64,000 nt of DNA from Bradyrhizobium tropiciagri (GCF_018130505.1 NZ_JAFCKH010000006.1:1-64000); one strand, 5' to 3'; counted from the stretch's first letter, positions 8,402-16,855 are shown. A program made the numbers and translations. The notes: generated by a model not told the origin, from the letters alone.

Positions 8402-8544
8402 TGCCGTTAAGCAGCCGCTAACCGGGATGGCACCGCTGGAGCCTCGATCGGAAGCCGGCGCGCAACCTGCCATTTGCCGGCTGGTGAATCGGATCGGGCC
8501 TGCTACGAGTGGGCGATTGTGCGACGGGGTGGGACTGAAAGAGC

Positions 8545-9828
8545 ATGACCGAGATGAAACCGTCATCCCTTCGCGAATCCCTTGGTGTCTCACTTGGCGA
8601 TGAGATCGTGGCGCGGATCGATCAGCTCGCGGCGATTTCCGAGACACCGGAGCACCTGGCGCGGATCTTCCTCACCCCCGAGCACCGCAAGGCCGCCGAC
8701 GTGATCCTGTCCTGGATGCGCGAGGCCGGCATGAGCGCGCATCTCGACGCGATCGGCAATGTCTGCGGCCGCTACGAAGGCGAGCGGCCGGGCCTGCCAT
8801 GCCTGATGCTCGGCTCGCATTACGACACGGTGCGCGACGCCGGCAAATGGGACGGGCCGCTCGGCGTCATCACCGCGATCGCCTGCGTCGCCGATCTCAA
8901 CCGGCGCGGCAAGCGGCTGCCGTTTGCGATCGAGATCGTTGGATTTGCCGATGAGGAGGGCGTACGCTTTGCCTCGACGCTGCTCGGCAGCCGCGCGCTG
9001 GCCGGAACGTTCGATGCGGCCGCGCTCGATGCGCGCGATCGCGCCGGCCTGTCGATGCGCGAGGCCATGGTGCAGTTCGGGCTCGATCCCGATCGCATCG
9101 GCATCGCGGCTCGCGCCCGCCGCGAACTGCTCGGCTATGTCGAGCTGCATATCGAGCAGGGGCCGGTGCTGGAGGAGAAGGGCCTGCCGGTCGGCGTCGT
9201 CACGGCGATTGCGGGCGCAACGCGGCTCGCAGCCAGTCTCGTCGGCACGGCCGGCCATGCCGGCACGGTGCCGATGCCGCTGCGCCGCGATGCGCTGGCG
9301 GGCGCCGCCGAATGCATCGTCGCGATCGAGGAGTTTTGCCGCAGCGATCAAGCTGGCCTCGTCGGCACCGTCGGCGTCATCAACGCCTTGCCCGGCGCCA
9401 CCAACGTGATCCCGGGCAAGGTGTCGTTCACGATGGACATCCGTTCGCAGGACGACGCGCATCGCAAGCGCGCGGTGGCCGATATCGTGCGGCAGGTCGA
9501 GGCGATCGCGCAGCGGCGCGAGCTGGCGCTGCAGATCGACGTCACCCACGAGAACCGCAGCGTGCCGTGCGCGCCGTGGCTGCAGGCGCAGCTCGCGGAC
9601 GCTGTCGCCGCCGAGGAATTTGCAACCTTCGAGCTGCCGAGCGGGGCGGGGCATGACGGCATGGCGATGGTCGACGTCGCCGACATCGCCATGCTCTTCG
9701 TGCGCTGCCGCGGCGGGGTCAGCCACAATCCGGCCGAGCATGTCGAACTCGCCGACGCCGACACCGGCGCGCGCGTGCTGTTGCGCTTCATCGAGAATTT
9801 CCGGCCGGGCGGCGTGGCCGACACCTGA
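8545..9828 (+). CDS. Zn-dependent carbamoylase / allantoate amidohydrolase-like (M20)
   Basis: Hydrolase of 427 residues in the M20 hydantoinase/carbamoylase family, predicted to cleave a ureido or carbamoyl group, as AllC does for allantoate or HyuC for N-carbamoyl-amino acids. Metal-site residues are visible: His92 in GSHYDT, Asp103 in KWDGPLG, Glu137/Glu138 in FADEEG, His202 in ELHIEQGP and a C-terminal His in SHNPAEH. The linker domain and substrate motif SGAGHDGMAM are also present. It is divergent from the biuH/BMP operon and fits a shared nitrogen-release pathway. The exact ureide cannot be told from sequence. Confidence 0.88.
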   Translation: MTEMKPSSLRESLGVSLGDEIVARIDQLAAISETPEHLARIFLTPEHRKAADVILSWMREAGMSAHLDAIGNVCGRYEGERPGLPCLMLGSHYDTVRDAGKWDGPLGVITAIACVADLNRRGKRLPFAIEIVGFADEEGVRFASTLLGSRALAGTFDAAALDARDRAGLSMREAMVQFGLDPDRIGIAARARRELLGYVELHIEQGPVLEEKGLPVGVVTAIAGATRLAASLVGTAGHAGTVPMPLRRDALAGAAECIVAIEEFCRSDQAGLVGTVGVINALPGATNVIPGKVSFTMDIRSQDDAHRKRAVADIVRQVEAIAQRRELALQIDVTHENRSVPCAPWLQAQLADAVAAEEFATFELPSGAGHDGMAMVDVADIAMLFVRCRGGVSHNPAEHVELADADTGARVLLRFIENFRPGGVADT

Positions 9829-9892
9829 AGCGATCGGCAGGCGGCGCTGCGACCGCATCGTGCCGGGCGCAACGCTGATACCGCGCGCGCGG

Positions 9893-9910
9893 CCTTGATC
9901 TGCATCAAGG
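9893..9910. promoter_or_regulatory. Perfect FNR/FixK-type box
   Basis: CCTTGAT-CTGC-ATCAAGG is an 18-base inverted repeat with a 4-base centre, containing the full anaerobox TTGAT-N4-ATCAA. Its centre is about 109 bases upstream of the histidine kinase ATG. In Bradyrhizobium such sites are bound by FixK2 or related CRP/FNR regulators under low oxygen. Confidence 0.75.
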
Positions 9911-10010
9911 TTTGCCGTGCCAAATCCGGACGGCTCCGGCCGCATCCGGCTTGGCTCGGGCTATTGCGGGCCGGTCGTGAGGCGCTAGACTTGCCCCCAG
10001 GGGGAAGGAC

Positions 10011-11249
10011 ATGCGGTCATCCGTCGTCCAGGACGTTCAGTTCCCAAAACAACCGGCGCTGCAGTTGATCTACGACACTGCGCCGATCGGCCTTGCCTAC
10101 CTTTCTCCCGACTGCCGCTATCTGCAGATCAACCAGCGTCTCACCGAGATCTGCGGCATCTCGGTCGAGGGCCATCTCGGCCGCTCGGTGCGCGATTGCG
10201 TACCTGCACTGGCCGGCGCGGTCGAGGATATCGTTCGCTCGATCATGGAGACCGGACAGCCCGTGACCGGCGTCGAGGTCTACGGCCAGCGTCCGGGCCA
10301 CAATGACGAGCGCTGCTGGATCACGCATTGGCATCCGCAACTCGGGCCGAACGGCAACATCGTCGGCGTCAACGTCGCGGCCGAGGAGATCACCGAGCGC
10401 AAGCGGAACGAACGCGAGCTCCGCGCCGCGCGGGACGCCGCCGAGCGGGCCTTGCATCATCTGCAGGAGACCCAGGCGTCGCTGATCGAGGCGGAGAAGC
10501 TCGCGGCGCTCGGCCGGCTGGTGGCCGGTGTCGCGCACGAGATCAACAGTCCGGTCGGCACCAGCCTCACGGTGGCCTCGGTGCTGGAGCAGAAATGCGC
10601 CGACTTCGCCGCCGAGGCGGCGCGCGGCAGGCTGATGCGGTCGAGTCTCAGCGATTTCATCGAAGTGGTCGAAAGCGCATCATCGCTGCTGGTCGGCAAT
10701 CTCAAGCGCGCGGCCGACCTGGTGCAATCGTTCAAGCAGGTGGCGGTCGATCGCAGCTATTTCGACCGGCGCGAGTTCGATCTCGGCGAGGTGACCGAGC
10801 AGGTTCTCTCCGGCCTGCGTCCGGCGCTGCCGAAGAACAACCTCGCGCTCGAGGTCGATTTTGCGCGCGGCCTTGCGATGAACAGCTATCCCGGCCCCTA
10901 CGGTCAGGTGCTGACCAATCTGTTCGTCAATGCGGTCGCGCACGCGTTTCCGGACGGCAAGGGCGGCACCATCACGATCCGGCTGCGCGCGTCGGGCCGG
11001 GACCGCGTCGAGGTGCTGTTCGCCGACGATGGCTGCGGGATGGACTGCGAGGTGAGGCGGCAGGCCTTCGACCCATTCTTCACCACGCGCCGCGACAACG
11101 GCCGGATCGGGCTCGGCCTGCATATCGTCCACAACATCGTCACCAACCGGCTCGGCGGCGAGCTCCATCTCGACAGCACGGCGGGTGTCGGGACGACCAT
11201 GCGGATCACGCTGCCGCGCCTGGCGCCGCAGCGCGCAACCGGCGCCTGA
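10011..11249 (+). CDS. Orphan PAS-domain sensor histidine kinase
   Basis: Soluble sensor kinase of 412 residues with no membrane span. A PAS/PAC domain covers about residues 15-130 (YDTAPIGLAYLSPDCRY start). A short coiled helix follows, then the H-box with the phospho-accepting His176 (LVAGVAHEINSPVG). The HATPase_c domain has an N-box (NLFVNAVAHAF), G1 (DDGCGMD), an F-box (FDPFFTT) and G2 (GLGLHIV). GGAAGG lies just before the ATG. No response regulator is adjacent. A perfect FixK/FNR box lies upstream, suggesting expression under low oxygen and a redox or energy-sensing role for the PAS domain. Confidence 0.92.
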   Translation: MRSSVVQDVQFPKQPALQLIYDTAPIGLAYLSPDCRYLQINQRLTEICGISVEGHLGRSVRDCVPALAGAVEDIVRSIMETGQPVTGVEVYGQRPGHNDERCWITHWHPQLGPNGNIVGVNVAAEEITERKRNERELRAARDAAERALHHLQETQASLIEAEKLAALGRLVAGVAHEINSPVGTSLTVASVLEQKCADFAAEAARGRLMRSSLSDFIEVVESASSLLVGNLKRAADLVQSFKQVAVDRSYFDRREFDLGEVTEQVLSGLRPALPKNNLALEVDFARGLAMNSYPGPYGQVLTNLFVNAVAHAFPDGKGGTITIRLRASGRDRVEVLFADDGCGMDCEVRRQAFDPFFTTRRDNGRIGLGLHIVHNIVTNRLGGELHLDSTAGVGTTMRITLPRLAPQRATGA

Positions 11250-11359
11250 CGGGCCCAATTCGGGGGTCCAAGAAGAAAATACTCTCCGGCTTTTGCGCCG
11301 GAAAACGTCCTTCCAGGGAGCTGCCGCAAAAGGCACGGCGCTTCCCTTGCTTCCGCGCC

Positions 11360-11375
11360 AAATGTCGCGACATTT
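11360..11375. promoter_or_regulatory. 16-base perfect palindrome upstream of a small membrane gene
   Basis: AAATGTCGCGACATTT is a perfect palindrome, 26 bases before the ATG at 11402. Its position suggests an operator over the promoter or leader of the 73-residue gene. I do not recognise the regulator. Confidence 0.5.
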
Positions 11376-11401
11376 AGGGGCGTCAGCAACGGTTACGTCC
11401 C

Positions 11402-11623
11402 ATGAGCCAATCCGCATTCGATCCCTTCGGCGAGCCGGTCCCCGCGATCGATCAATCGGTCGCCAGCACCCGTGCGTCGCAATGGCTGAAGACCGCCGGT
11501 ACCAGTGTTTTCTGGGTGCTGGTCGTGGGCATCGTGCTGGCCCGCGCCGCCTATTTCGAGCCCGGCGTGTTCAGCTTCGACAACGCGCTCGCCTGGGCGC
11601 AGGGCCTGTTCGCGGCACTCTGA
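11402..11623 (+). CDS. Small single-span membrane protein
   Basis: A 73-residue protein with a polar N-terminal third (about 27 residues), one hydrophobic span (VFWVLVVGIVLARAAYF, about residues 37-53) and a short C-terminal amphipathic end. I see no recognisable domain. The start codon lacks a clear Shine-Dalgarno site, which lowers confidence slightly, but composition and frame look like a real gene. A 16-base palindrome lies directly upstream. It might be related to the preceding kinase as a membrane partner; that is speculation from position. Confidence 0.65.
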   Translation: MSQSAFDPFGEPVPAIDQSVASTRASQWLKTAGTSVFWVLVVGIVLARAAYFEPGVFSFDNALAWAQGLFAAL

Positions 11624-11701
11624 GGGCCGAGAACCACCCGCGGCGATGCGGGGAATGGCACCACGCCGTCAATTCCGGGGATAGAACTTCCATGCATCCG
11701 G

Positions 11702-11721
11702 CCAATCCGAAAATGGATTGG
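11702..11721. promoter_or_regulatory. Inverted repeat before the YeiH-type transporter
   Basis: CCAATCC-GAAAAT-GGATTGG is a 7-base perfect inverted repeat 50 bases before the chosen GTG start at 11772. It could be an operator (LysR-type regulators commonly control yeiH) or a leader hairpin. Low confidence. Confidence 0.3.
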
Positions 11722-11771
11722 TCAACGGGCGCAATCTGGCGCATAAAATCTTCTCCGAAGAAGAGGATTTC

Positions 11772-12830
11772 GTGCCGGACCCATCGAAAAGTCAGGGGAA
11801 GCAGCCAACTGCGCTGAAGCGGGTGGTCCTGCTCATTCCCGGTATCCTGCTCTGCGGGGTGATCACGGTCATATCGCTCGGCATCCAGACCGCCGAAGAG
11901 CACGTTTTCGACCATCCCTATATCGAGGCGCTGGTGGTTGCGATCCTGCTCGGGATGGCGGTGCGCACCGCCTGGCAGCCGTCCGAGCGCTGGCGCTCCG
12001 GCATCGCCTTCAGCGCCAAGCAACTGCTCGAGGTCGCCGTGATGCTGCTCGGCGCCTCCATCAGCTTTGCGGCGATCGTGGCCTCGGGCTGGCTGCTGAT
12101 CGGCGCCATCGCGGTGACCGTGGCCATCATGCTCGCGGTGAGTTTCGGGCTCAGCCGGATGCTCGGGCTGAAGACCAAGCTCGCGATCCTGATCGCCTGC
12201 GGCAATTCGATCTGCGGCAATTCGGCGATCGCGGCGGTGGCGCCGGTGATCGAGGCCGACGGCGACGACATCGCCTCGTCGATCTCGTTCACCGCGATCC
12301 TCGGCGTGCTGATGGTGCTCGGCCTGCCGCTGTTGATTCCACTGCTCAAACTGTCGGCCACGCAATACGGCATCCTCGCCGGGCTCACGGTCTATGCCGT
12401 GCCGCAGGTGCTGGCCGCGACGGTGCCGGCCGGCATCGTCTCGACCCAGATCGGCACGCTGGTGAAGCTGGTGCGCGTCCTGATGCTAGGCCCGATCGTG
12501 GTCGGCCTCTCGCTGTTCGTCGCGCGGCGCAAGCGCAAGGCGGGCAACGCCAAGACGGTGGCGATCAGCCCGTTCAAGCTGGTGCCCTGGTTCATCATCG
12601 GCTTTTTGGTGCTGGCCGCGCTGCGCTCGCTGCAACTGGTGCCGGACATCGTCATCGCGCCGGTGACCAAGACCGCGGCGATCCTCACCGTGCTGTCCAT
12701 GGCCGCGCTCGGGCTCGGCGTCGACGTGCGCGTGCTCTCGACCGTCGGCGGCCGGGTGACGGCCGCAGTGACGCTGTCGCTGATGCTGCTGCTCGGCCTC
12801 AGCATCGGGCTGGTGCATTTCTTCAAGTAG
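11772..12830 (+). CDS. YeiH-family (PSE, UPF0324) putative sulfate exporter
   Basis: Integral membrane protein of about 352 residues with ten or so hydrophobic segments, belonging to the YeiH/PSE family, which is annotated as a putative sulfate exporter; direct transport evidence is sparse. The conserved motif [20 protein letters not shown] is clear near residue 150. I chose the GTG at 11772 because AAGAAGAGG lies five bases upstream; an in-frame TTG at 11718 would add 18 residues without a ribosome site. The downstream neighbour is a separate transcription unit with its own promoter. Confidence 0.85.
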   Translation: MPDPSKSQGKQPTALKRVVLLIPGILLCGVITVISLGIQTAEEHVFDHPYIEALVVAILLGMAVRTAWQPSERWRSGIAFSAKQLLEVAVMLLGASISFAAIVASGWLLIGAIAVTVAIMLAVSFGLSRMLGLKTKLAILIACGNSICGNSAIAAVAPVIEADGDDIASSISFTAILGVLMVLGLPLLIPLLKLSATQYGILAGLTVYAVPQVLAATVPAGIVSTQIGTLVKLVRVLMLGPIVVGLSLFVARRKRKAGNAKTVAISPFKLVPWFIIGFLVLAALRSLQLVPDIVIAPVTKTAAILTVLSMAALGLGVDVRVLSTVGGRVTAAVTLSLMLLLGLSIGLVHFFK

Positions 12831-12833
12831 GTT

Positions 12834-12922
12834 CGTAGGGTGGGCAAAGCGCGAGCGTGCCCACCATCACGAGCAGGTCGTGGATGGTGGGCACGTCGCT
12901 ACGCTCCTTTGCCCACCCTACG
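12834..12922. repeat. 89-bp inverted repeat between transporter and amidohydrolase genes
   Basis: The outer arms CGTAGGGTGGGCAAAG (12834-12849) and CTTTGCCCACCCTACG (12907-12922) are perfect. The inner arms (GTGCCCACCATC and GATGGTGGGCAC) also pair, so nearly the whole unit folds into one long hairpin. It starts four bases after the YeiH stop and ends 22 bases before a sigma-54 promoter. It may act as a terminator and insulator. Confidence 0.85.
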
Positions 12923-12944
12923 GACTATGGCCCGGATTGTACGC

Positions 12945-12960
12945 TGGCACATCGCTTGCT
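12945..12960 (+). promoter_or_regulatory. Sigma-54 promoter of the second amidohydrolase
   Basis: TGGCACATCGCTTGCT matches the RpoN consensus TGGCACG-N4-TTGCW except for A instead of G at position seven. The GG-GC spacing is exact. Transcription would start near 12971, with AGGGG and the ATG at 12991 immediately after. Confidence 0.85.
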
Positions 12961-12990
12961 TTACTGACCCCGCAGCGCGCAGGGGACATC

Positions 12991-13665
12991 ATGGCGAACA
13001 CAGGCACGATCGCGGCGGAGCCGGAGCCGATCACGCTCGACTGGAGCCGGACCGCGCTCGTCATCATCGACATGCAGCGCGATTTCCTCGAGCCCGGCGG
13101 CTTCGGCGAGACGCTCGGCAATGACGTGAGCCAGCTCGCCCGGGCGGTGCAGCCGATCGCTGCGGTGCTCGCGGCGGTGCGCGACGCCGGGCTGCTCGTG
13201 ATCCACACCCGCGAGGGCCATCTGCCCGATCTCTCCGACGCGCCGCCCGCAAAAGTCGAACGCGGCGCGCCGTCGCTTCGGATCGGCGATCCCGGGCCGA
13301 TGGGACGGATCCTGATCCGCGGCGAGGCGGGGCACGACATCGTCCCCGCGCTCTACCCGCTCGAGAGCGAGATCGTGATCGACAAGCCCGGCAAGGGCGC
13401 GTTCTACGCCACCGAATTCGGCGACATCCTGCAAAAATACGGCATCGAGAACCTGCTGGTGTGCGGCGTCACCACCGAGGTCTGCGTCAACACCACGGTG
13501 CGCGAGGCCAACGACCGCGGCTATCGCTGCGTCGTGATCGGCGACGGCTGCGCCTCCTACTTTCCGGAATTCCACGAGATGGGCCTGAAGATGATCAAGG
13601 CCCAGGGCGGCATTTTCGGCTGGGTCACCGATTCAGCCGCGGTGCTGAAGGCGCTCGGCGCCTAA
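12991..13665 (+). CDS. Cysteine hydrolase, biuret-hydrolase-like (isochorismatase superfamily)
   Basis: Amidohydrolase of 224 residues, clearly paralogous to the BiuH protein encoded at 4333-5016. The triad is Asp27 (IIDMQRDF), Lys132 (IDKPGKGAF) and Cys165 (GVTTEVCV), and Gln205 sits at the BiuH-equivalent place. The BiuH segment ANKRWRS is replaced by [11 protein letters not shown], so substrate preference probably differs. AGGGG lies five bases before the ATG; a longer upstream frame would run across the promoter and repeat. It is driven by a sigma-54 promoter, which implies nitrogen control. Its stop overlaps the stop of a convergent permease gene by three to four bases. Likely substrate: a biuret, ureido or carbamoyl compound. 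Confidence 0.87.
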   Translation: MANTGTIAAEPEPITLDWSRTALVIIDMQRDFLEPGGFGETLGNDVSQLARAVQPIAAVLAAVRDAGLLVIHTREGHLPDLSDAPPAKVERGAPSLRIGDPGPMGRILIRGEAGHDIVPALYPLESEIVIDKPGKGAFYATEFGDILQKYGIENLLVCGVTTEVCVNTTVREANDRGYRCVVIGDGCASYFPEFHEMGLKMIKAQGGIFGWVTDSAAVLKALGA

Positions 13666-14486
13666 CCGCCCTTCACCGCGCCCGCCGTCAGTCCCGCCAC
13701 GATCTGCCGCTGCGCCAGCACGGTGAGCAGCAGCACCGGCGCGGTCACGATCAGCGCGGCGGCGGCGAGGGGGCCCCAGCTCAGCTGGTCGAATGAGATC
13801 ATGTTGTAGACCGCGACCGGCAGCGTGCGGGTCTCGCGTCCGGCCAGCACGATGCCGAACACGAAATTATTCCAGGAGAAGATCACCGCGAGGATGAGCG
13901 CGACCGCGAGGCCCGGCTTGGCGATCGGCAGCGCGACATGGCGGAACACCTGCCAGCGCGTTGCGCCGTCGATCAGCGCGGCTTCCTCCAGCTCCAGCGG
14001 CGTGGTCTCGAAATAGCCGATCATGATCCAGATCACGATCGGCACCGTGACCACGAGATGGATGATGATCTGCGGCACCAGGGTGCCGAGCAGGCCGAGC
14101 CACTGGAACAGCAGGAACAGCGGGATCAAATACGACAGGCCCGGCGTGATGCGCGCGATCAGGATCACCACCGCGGATTTATGCGCCGCCATCCGTGCGA
14201 TGCCGTAGCCGGCGGGCACGCCGACAAGCATGGCGAGGCCGGTGGCAGCACCGGTGACGATCAGGCTGTTGGTGAAGTATGTCAGGAAGCGGTTGGACGC
14301 GAACACGTCGGCATAGTTCTTCCAGGCGATGTGCTCGGGGAAAAACACCGGCGGGTAGGCGGCATTGTCGATCTCGAACTTGAGCGACAGCGAGGCCATC
14401 CAGAGGAAGAACAGGATCGCCGGCGAAACGATGACCAGCACCGACAGCCACAGCCCGATCTGGCCGAGAATCTGACGCGGATTCAT
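13662..14486 (-). CDS. Sugar-type ABC transporter permease (MalG-like)
   Basis: Inner-membrane permease of 274 residues with six predicted spans, of the MalG/ThuG group of the carbohydrate uptake-1 family. The cytoplasmic EAA loop is present as [16 protein letters not shown] near residue 180. The ATG at 14486 overlaps the stop of the MalF-like gene (ATGA). It is the last gene of a three-gene importer that has no ATPase gene. Its stop codon overlaps that of the convergent amidohydrolase. Substrate unknown; homologues take up sugars, polyols or glycerol phosphates. Confidence 0.9.
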   Translation of the reverse strand: MNPRQILGQIGLWLSVLVIVSPAILFFLWMASLSLKFEIDNAAYPPVFFPEHIAWKNYADVFASNRFLTYFTNSLIVTGAATGLAMLVGVPAGYGIARMAAHKSAVVILIARITPGLSYLIPLFLLFQWLGLLGTLVPQIIIHLVVTVPIVIWIMIGYFETTPLELEEAALIDGATRWQVFRHVALPIAKPGLAVALILAVIFSWNNFVFGIVLAGRETRTLPVAVYNMISFDQLSWGPLAAAALIVTAPVLLLTVLAQRQIVAGLTAGAVKGG

Positions 14487-15421
14487 GCGCCACCTCCGAG
14501 CTCGGAGGTCCACAGCATCCGCTTGCGCATGTAGAGCAGCAGCGCGGCGAGCGCGACGATCAGGAGGAAGAACACCACCGCGATCGCCGAGCCGTAGCCG
14601 AGGTCGTAATAGACGAAGGCGACGCTGTAGAGATAGACGTTGATGGTCTCCGACGCCGAACCCGGTCCGCCTTGCGTGATCGCGAAGATGATGTCGAAGC
14701 TCTTCACCGCGTCGATCATCCGGATCATGCCGGCGATGAACAGGAACGGCATGATCAGCGGCAGCGTGATGAAGCGGAACACCTGCCAGAAATTGGCGCC
14801 GTCGATCTGCGCGCTCTCATAGGGCTCGGTCGGAATCGCAGCCAGGCCGCCGAGCACGATCAGCATCACCAGCGGCGTCCACTGCCAGGTCTCGACCAGC
14901 ACCAGCGAGGGGATGACGGTGGTCGGGTTGAACACCCAGAGCTGCGGCGGCAGGCCGACCAGCGACAACAGATAGTTCAGCACGCCGAGCTGCGGGTGGA
15001 ACATCATGGTCCACACCAGCGCGATCGCGACGGGCGTTGCCATCATCGGCATGATGAAGATGCCGCGCAGGAATCCGCGCGCGGCGAACTTCTGGTGAAA
15101 CACCACCGCCGCCAGCGTGCCGAACACCAGCGGCAGCACCACCGACAGCGCGGTGTAGGACAAGGTATGCCCGACCGCCTCGACGAAACGCGGGTCGGTC
15201 GGCAGCCGCAGATAATTGGCGAGGCCGACGAAGGTGGTGGGCGAACCCACCTTCCATTCGTTGAAGCTCATCCAGATCGTGAACACCCACGGGAAGATGA
15301 TCACGGCCAGCACCACGACGAGCGCCGGGATCACGAACGGCCAGTAGGACGGCGGACGCCATTCACGCTCCGGCGCGGCGTCTTGCGCCGTCACCGGAGA
15401 GGCTTCGGTTACTGCGCTCAC
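14483..15421 (-). CDS. Sugar-type ABC transporter permease (MalF-like)
   Basis: Inner-membrane permease of 312 residues, six spans, with a cytoplasmic N-terminus of about 28 residues. The EAA-type loop is YESAQIDGANFWQVF. It starts at a GTG overlapping the TGA of the binding-protein gene (GTGA at 15418-15421) and is coupled to the next permease by ATGA. Together these form the channel of a carbohydrate-type importer; substrate specificity cannot be read from the sequence. Confidence 0.9.
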   Translation of the reverse strand: MSAVTEASPVTAQDAAPEREWRPPSYWPFVIPALVVVLAVIIFPWVFTIWMSFNEWKVGSPTTFVGLANYLRLPTDPRFVEAVGHTLSYTALSVVLPLVFGTLAAVVFHQKFAARGFLRGIFIMPMMATPVAIALVWTMMFHPQLGVLNYLLSLVGLPPQLWVFNPTTVIPSLVLVETWQWTPLVMLIVLGGLAAIPTEPYESAQIDGANFWQVFRFITLPLIMPFLFIAGMIRMIDAVKSFDIIFAITQGGPGSASETINVYLYSVAFVYYDLGYGSAIAVVFFLLIVALAALLLYMRKRMLWTSELGGGA

Positions 15422-16740
15422 GCTTTTTCGCTACGCTCCAGGATCGGGCGGAACTGCTCGTGCGCCTTCTTCAGCTCGGTGGCGGGATCGGCGCCGGAGA
15501 GCGTCGCGGTCAGCGCCGCACCGACGATGTCGCGGAATTCGGCAACCGGGATAATGACGGGCAGGCCGAGCTTGGAGATCTTCGCGGAGTCGATGACCGA
15601 TTGCAGCCATTCCTGGGTCTTCACGCCCTTCTTGATCTCGGCATCGTCGACCACCGAGTTGCGGAACGGCACGCCGCCGCCGGCCTGCAGCAGCCGTCCG
15701 CCCTGGCCCTTCGAAACCACCCATTGGCAGAGCAGATAGGCGGCCTCCTTGTTCTTGCTCGCGGCGGCGATGCCGATGCCGTCGCCATAGGTCGAGGAGA
15801 ATTTGCCCTTGGGGCCGGCCGGCACCAGCGTGTAGCCGACCTTGCCGACGATGCGCGAGGCGTTCGGGTCTTCCAGCGGCGGCGCCCAGCCGTCGGCATC
15901 GATCCACATCGCGGACCGTCCTTGCGTGAAGGAGGCCATCGATTCCATCCAGTTGAAGCCGGCGACGCCGGGCGGCGCGCACTTGGTCAAGAGGCGCTGG
16001 TACAGCTTGGTCGCTTCGACCGCCTCGGGGCCGTCGGTGAGGATGTTGCCCTTGGCATCGAGGAATTCGCCGCCGTAGTTGAGGTAGAAGTTGGTCCACA
16101 TCGCCATATTGGCGTTGCGCAGGCCACGGCCGACGAAGCCGTAGATGCCTTCCTTCGGATCGGTCAGCTTCTCGGCGGCGACCGCCATTTCGTCCAGCGT
16201 CTTGGGCACCTCGACGCCCTTCTTCTGGAACAGCTCCTTGTTGTAGTAGAGGATGAAATAGTCGACCGACCACGGCAGCGACAGCATCTGGCCCTTGTCG
16301 TTGCGCGCATATTGCAGGCCGGCTGCCGAGAAATCATTCTCGACGAGGTCAGGCAGCGTCATGCTCGGGTCCTTGAGAAAACCCGACATGTCGGCGAGCC
16401 AGCCCGCCTTCTCGAACTGCCGCTTCTGCACGTGGTAGCTGAGATGGACGACGTCGAAGCTCGGCTTGCCCGACGACAGCTCGATCACGCATTTCTGCCG
16501 CTGCTGCTGCTCCGGGACCTGCTCCGACTCGACCTTGATGCCGGTCAGTTCGGTGAATTCCTTGATGTATTTTTGCAGGTTGTCGCCGCGTGGTCCCTTG
16601 GCGAGGCTGACCTCGAGCGTGGTGCCGGAATATTTCTTCCAGTTCACCTCGGCGCGGGCCGGAAATCCGCTCAATGCGACCGCGCCGGCGGCCGCCGTGC
16701 CGGCCAGCATCTGGCGGCGCGAGATCAGGTGATGCGACAT
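15418..16740 (-). CDS. Extracellular solute-binding protein, family 1
   Basis: Periplasmic binding protein of 440 residues for the sugar-type importer. A Tat signal is visible (SRRQMLAGTAAAGAVALSG, cleavage after ARA). The mature part has the family 1 fold pattern, with the Trp/Tyr-rich segment SLPWSVDYFILYYNKELF near residues 130-150. It begins the three-gene unit; 115 bases separate it from the VOC gene upstream on the same strand, so it may have its own promoter. The missing ATPase is presumably supplied from elsewhere in the genome. Confidence 0.9.
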   Translation of the reverse strand: MSHHLISRRQMLAGTAAAGAVALSGFPARAEVNWKKYSGTTLEVSLAKGPRGDNLQKYIKEFTELTGIKVESEQVPEQQQRQKCVIELSSGKPSFDVVHLSYHVQKRQFEKAGWLADMSGFLKDPSMTLPDLVENDFSAAGLQYARNDKGQMLSLPWSVDYFILYYNKELFQKKGVEVPKTLDEMAVAAEKLTDPKEGIYGFVGRGLRNANMAMWTNFYLNYGGEFLDAKGNILTDGPEAVEATKLYQRLLTKCAPPGVAGFNWMESMASFTQGRSAMWIDADGWAPPLEDPNASRIVGKVGYTLVPAGPKGKFSSTYGDGIGIAAASKNKEAAYLLCQWVVSKGQGGRLLQAGGGVPFRNSVVDDAEIKKGVKTQEWLQSVIDSAKISKLGLPVIIPVAEFRDIVGAALTATLSGADPATELKKAHEQFRPILERSEKA

Positions 16741-16855
16741 ATTTCTCTCCCTGGGACGGTTTTTGTTTGGGAGAGATACTAGCGTTTGAACTCCGTCTGC
16801 CTAGTCCCAACCTGCGCGGCGCCGCTGCATAACGCGGAGCCGCGCAGAATGGCAG

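Larger units (their letters stand above)
8178..8544. other. Divergent control region between importer operon and carbamoylase
   Basis: A 367-base gene-free region. It holds the minus-strand sigma-54 promoter (8254-8269) and a pair of palindromic sites (8377-8401). On the plus strand TGGCACCGCTGGAGCC at 8428-8443 keeps the sigma-54 GG and GC dinucleotides at the right spacing but has a poor -12 element. No regulator gene is adjacent. Confidence 0.6.

Noticed and set aside
8428-8443. Sigma-54 promoter for the divergent carbamoylase
   Set aside because: GG and GC spacing is right, but the -12 element is GAGC instead of TTGC; kept only as a note in the control-region entry.
12834-12922. CRISPR-like or attachment-site interpretation of the inverted repeat
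   Set aside because: Only one inverted pair, no direct repeats with spacers, and no integrase or cas gene nearby.
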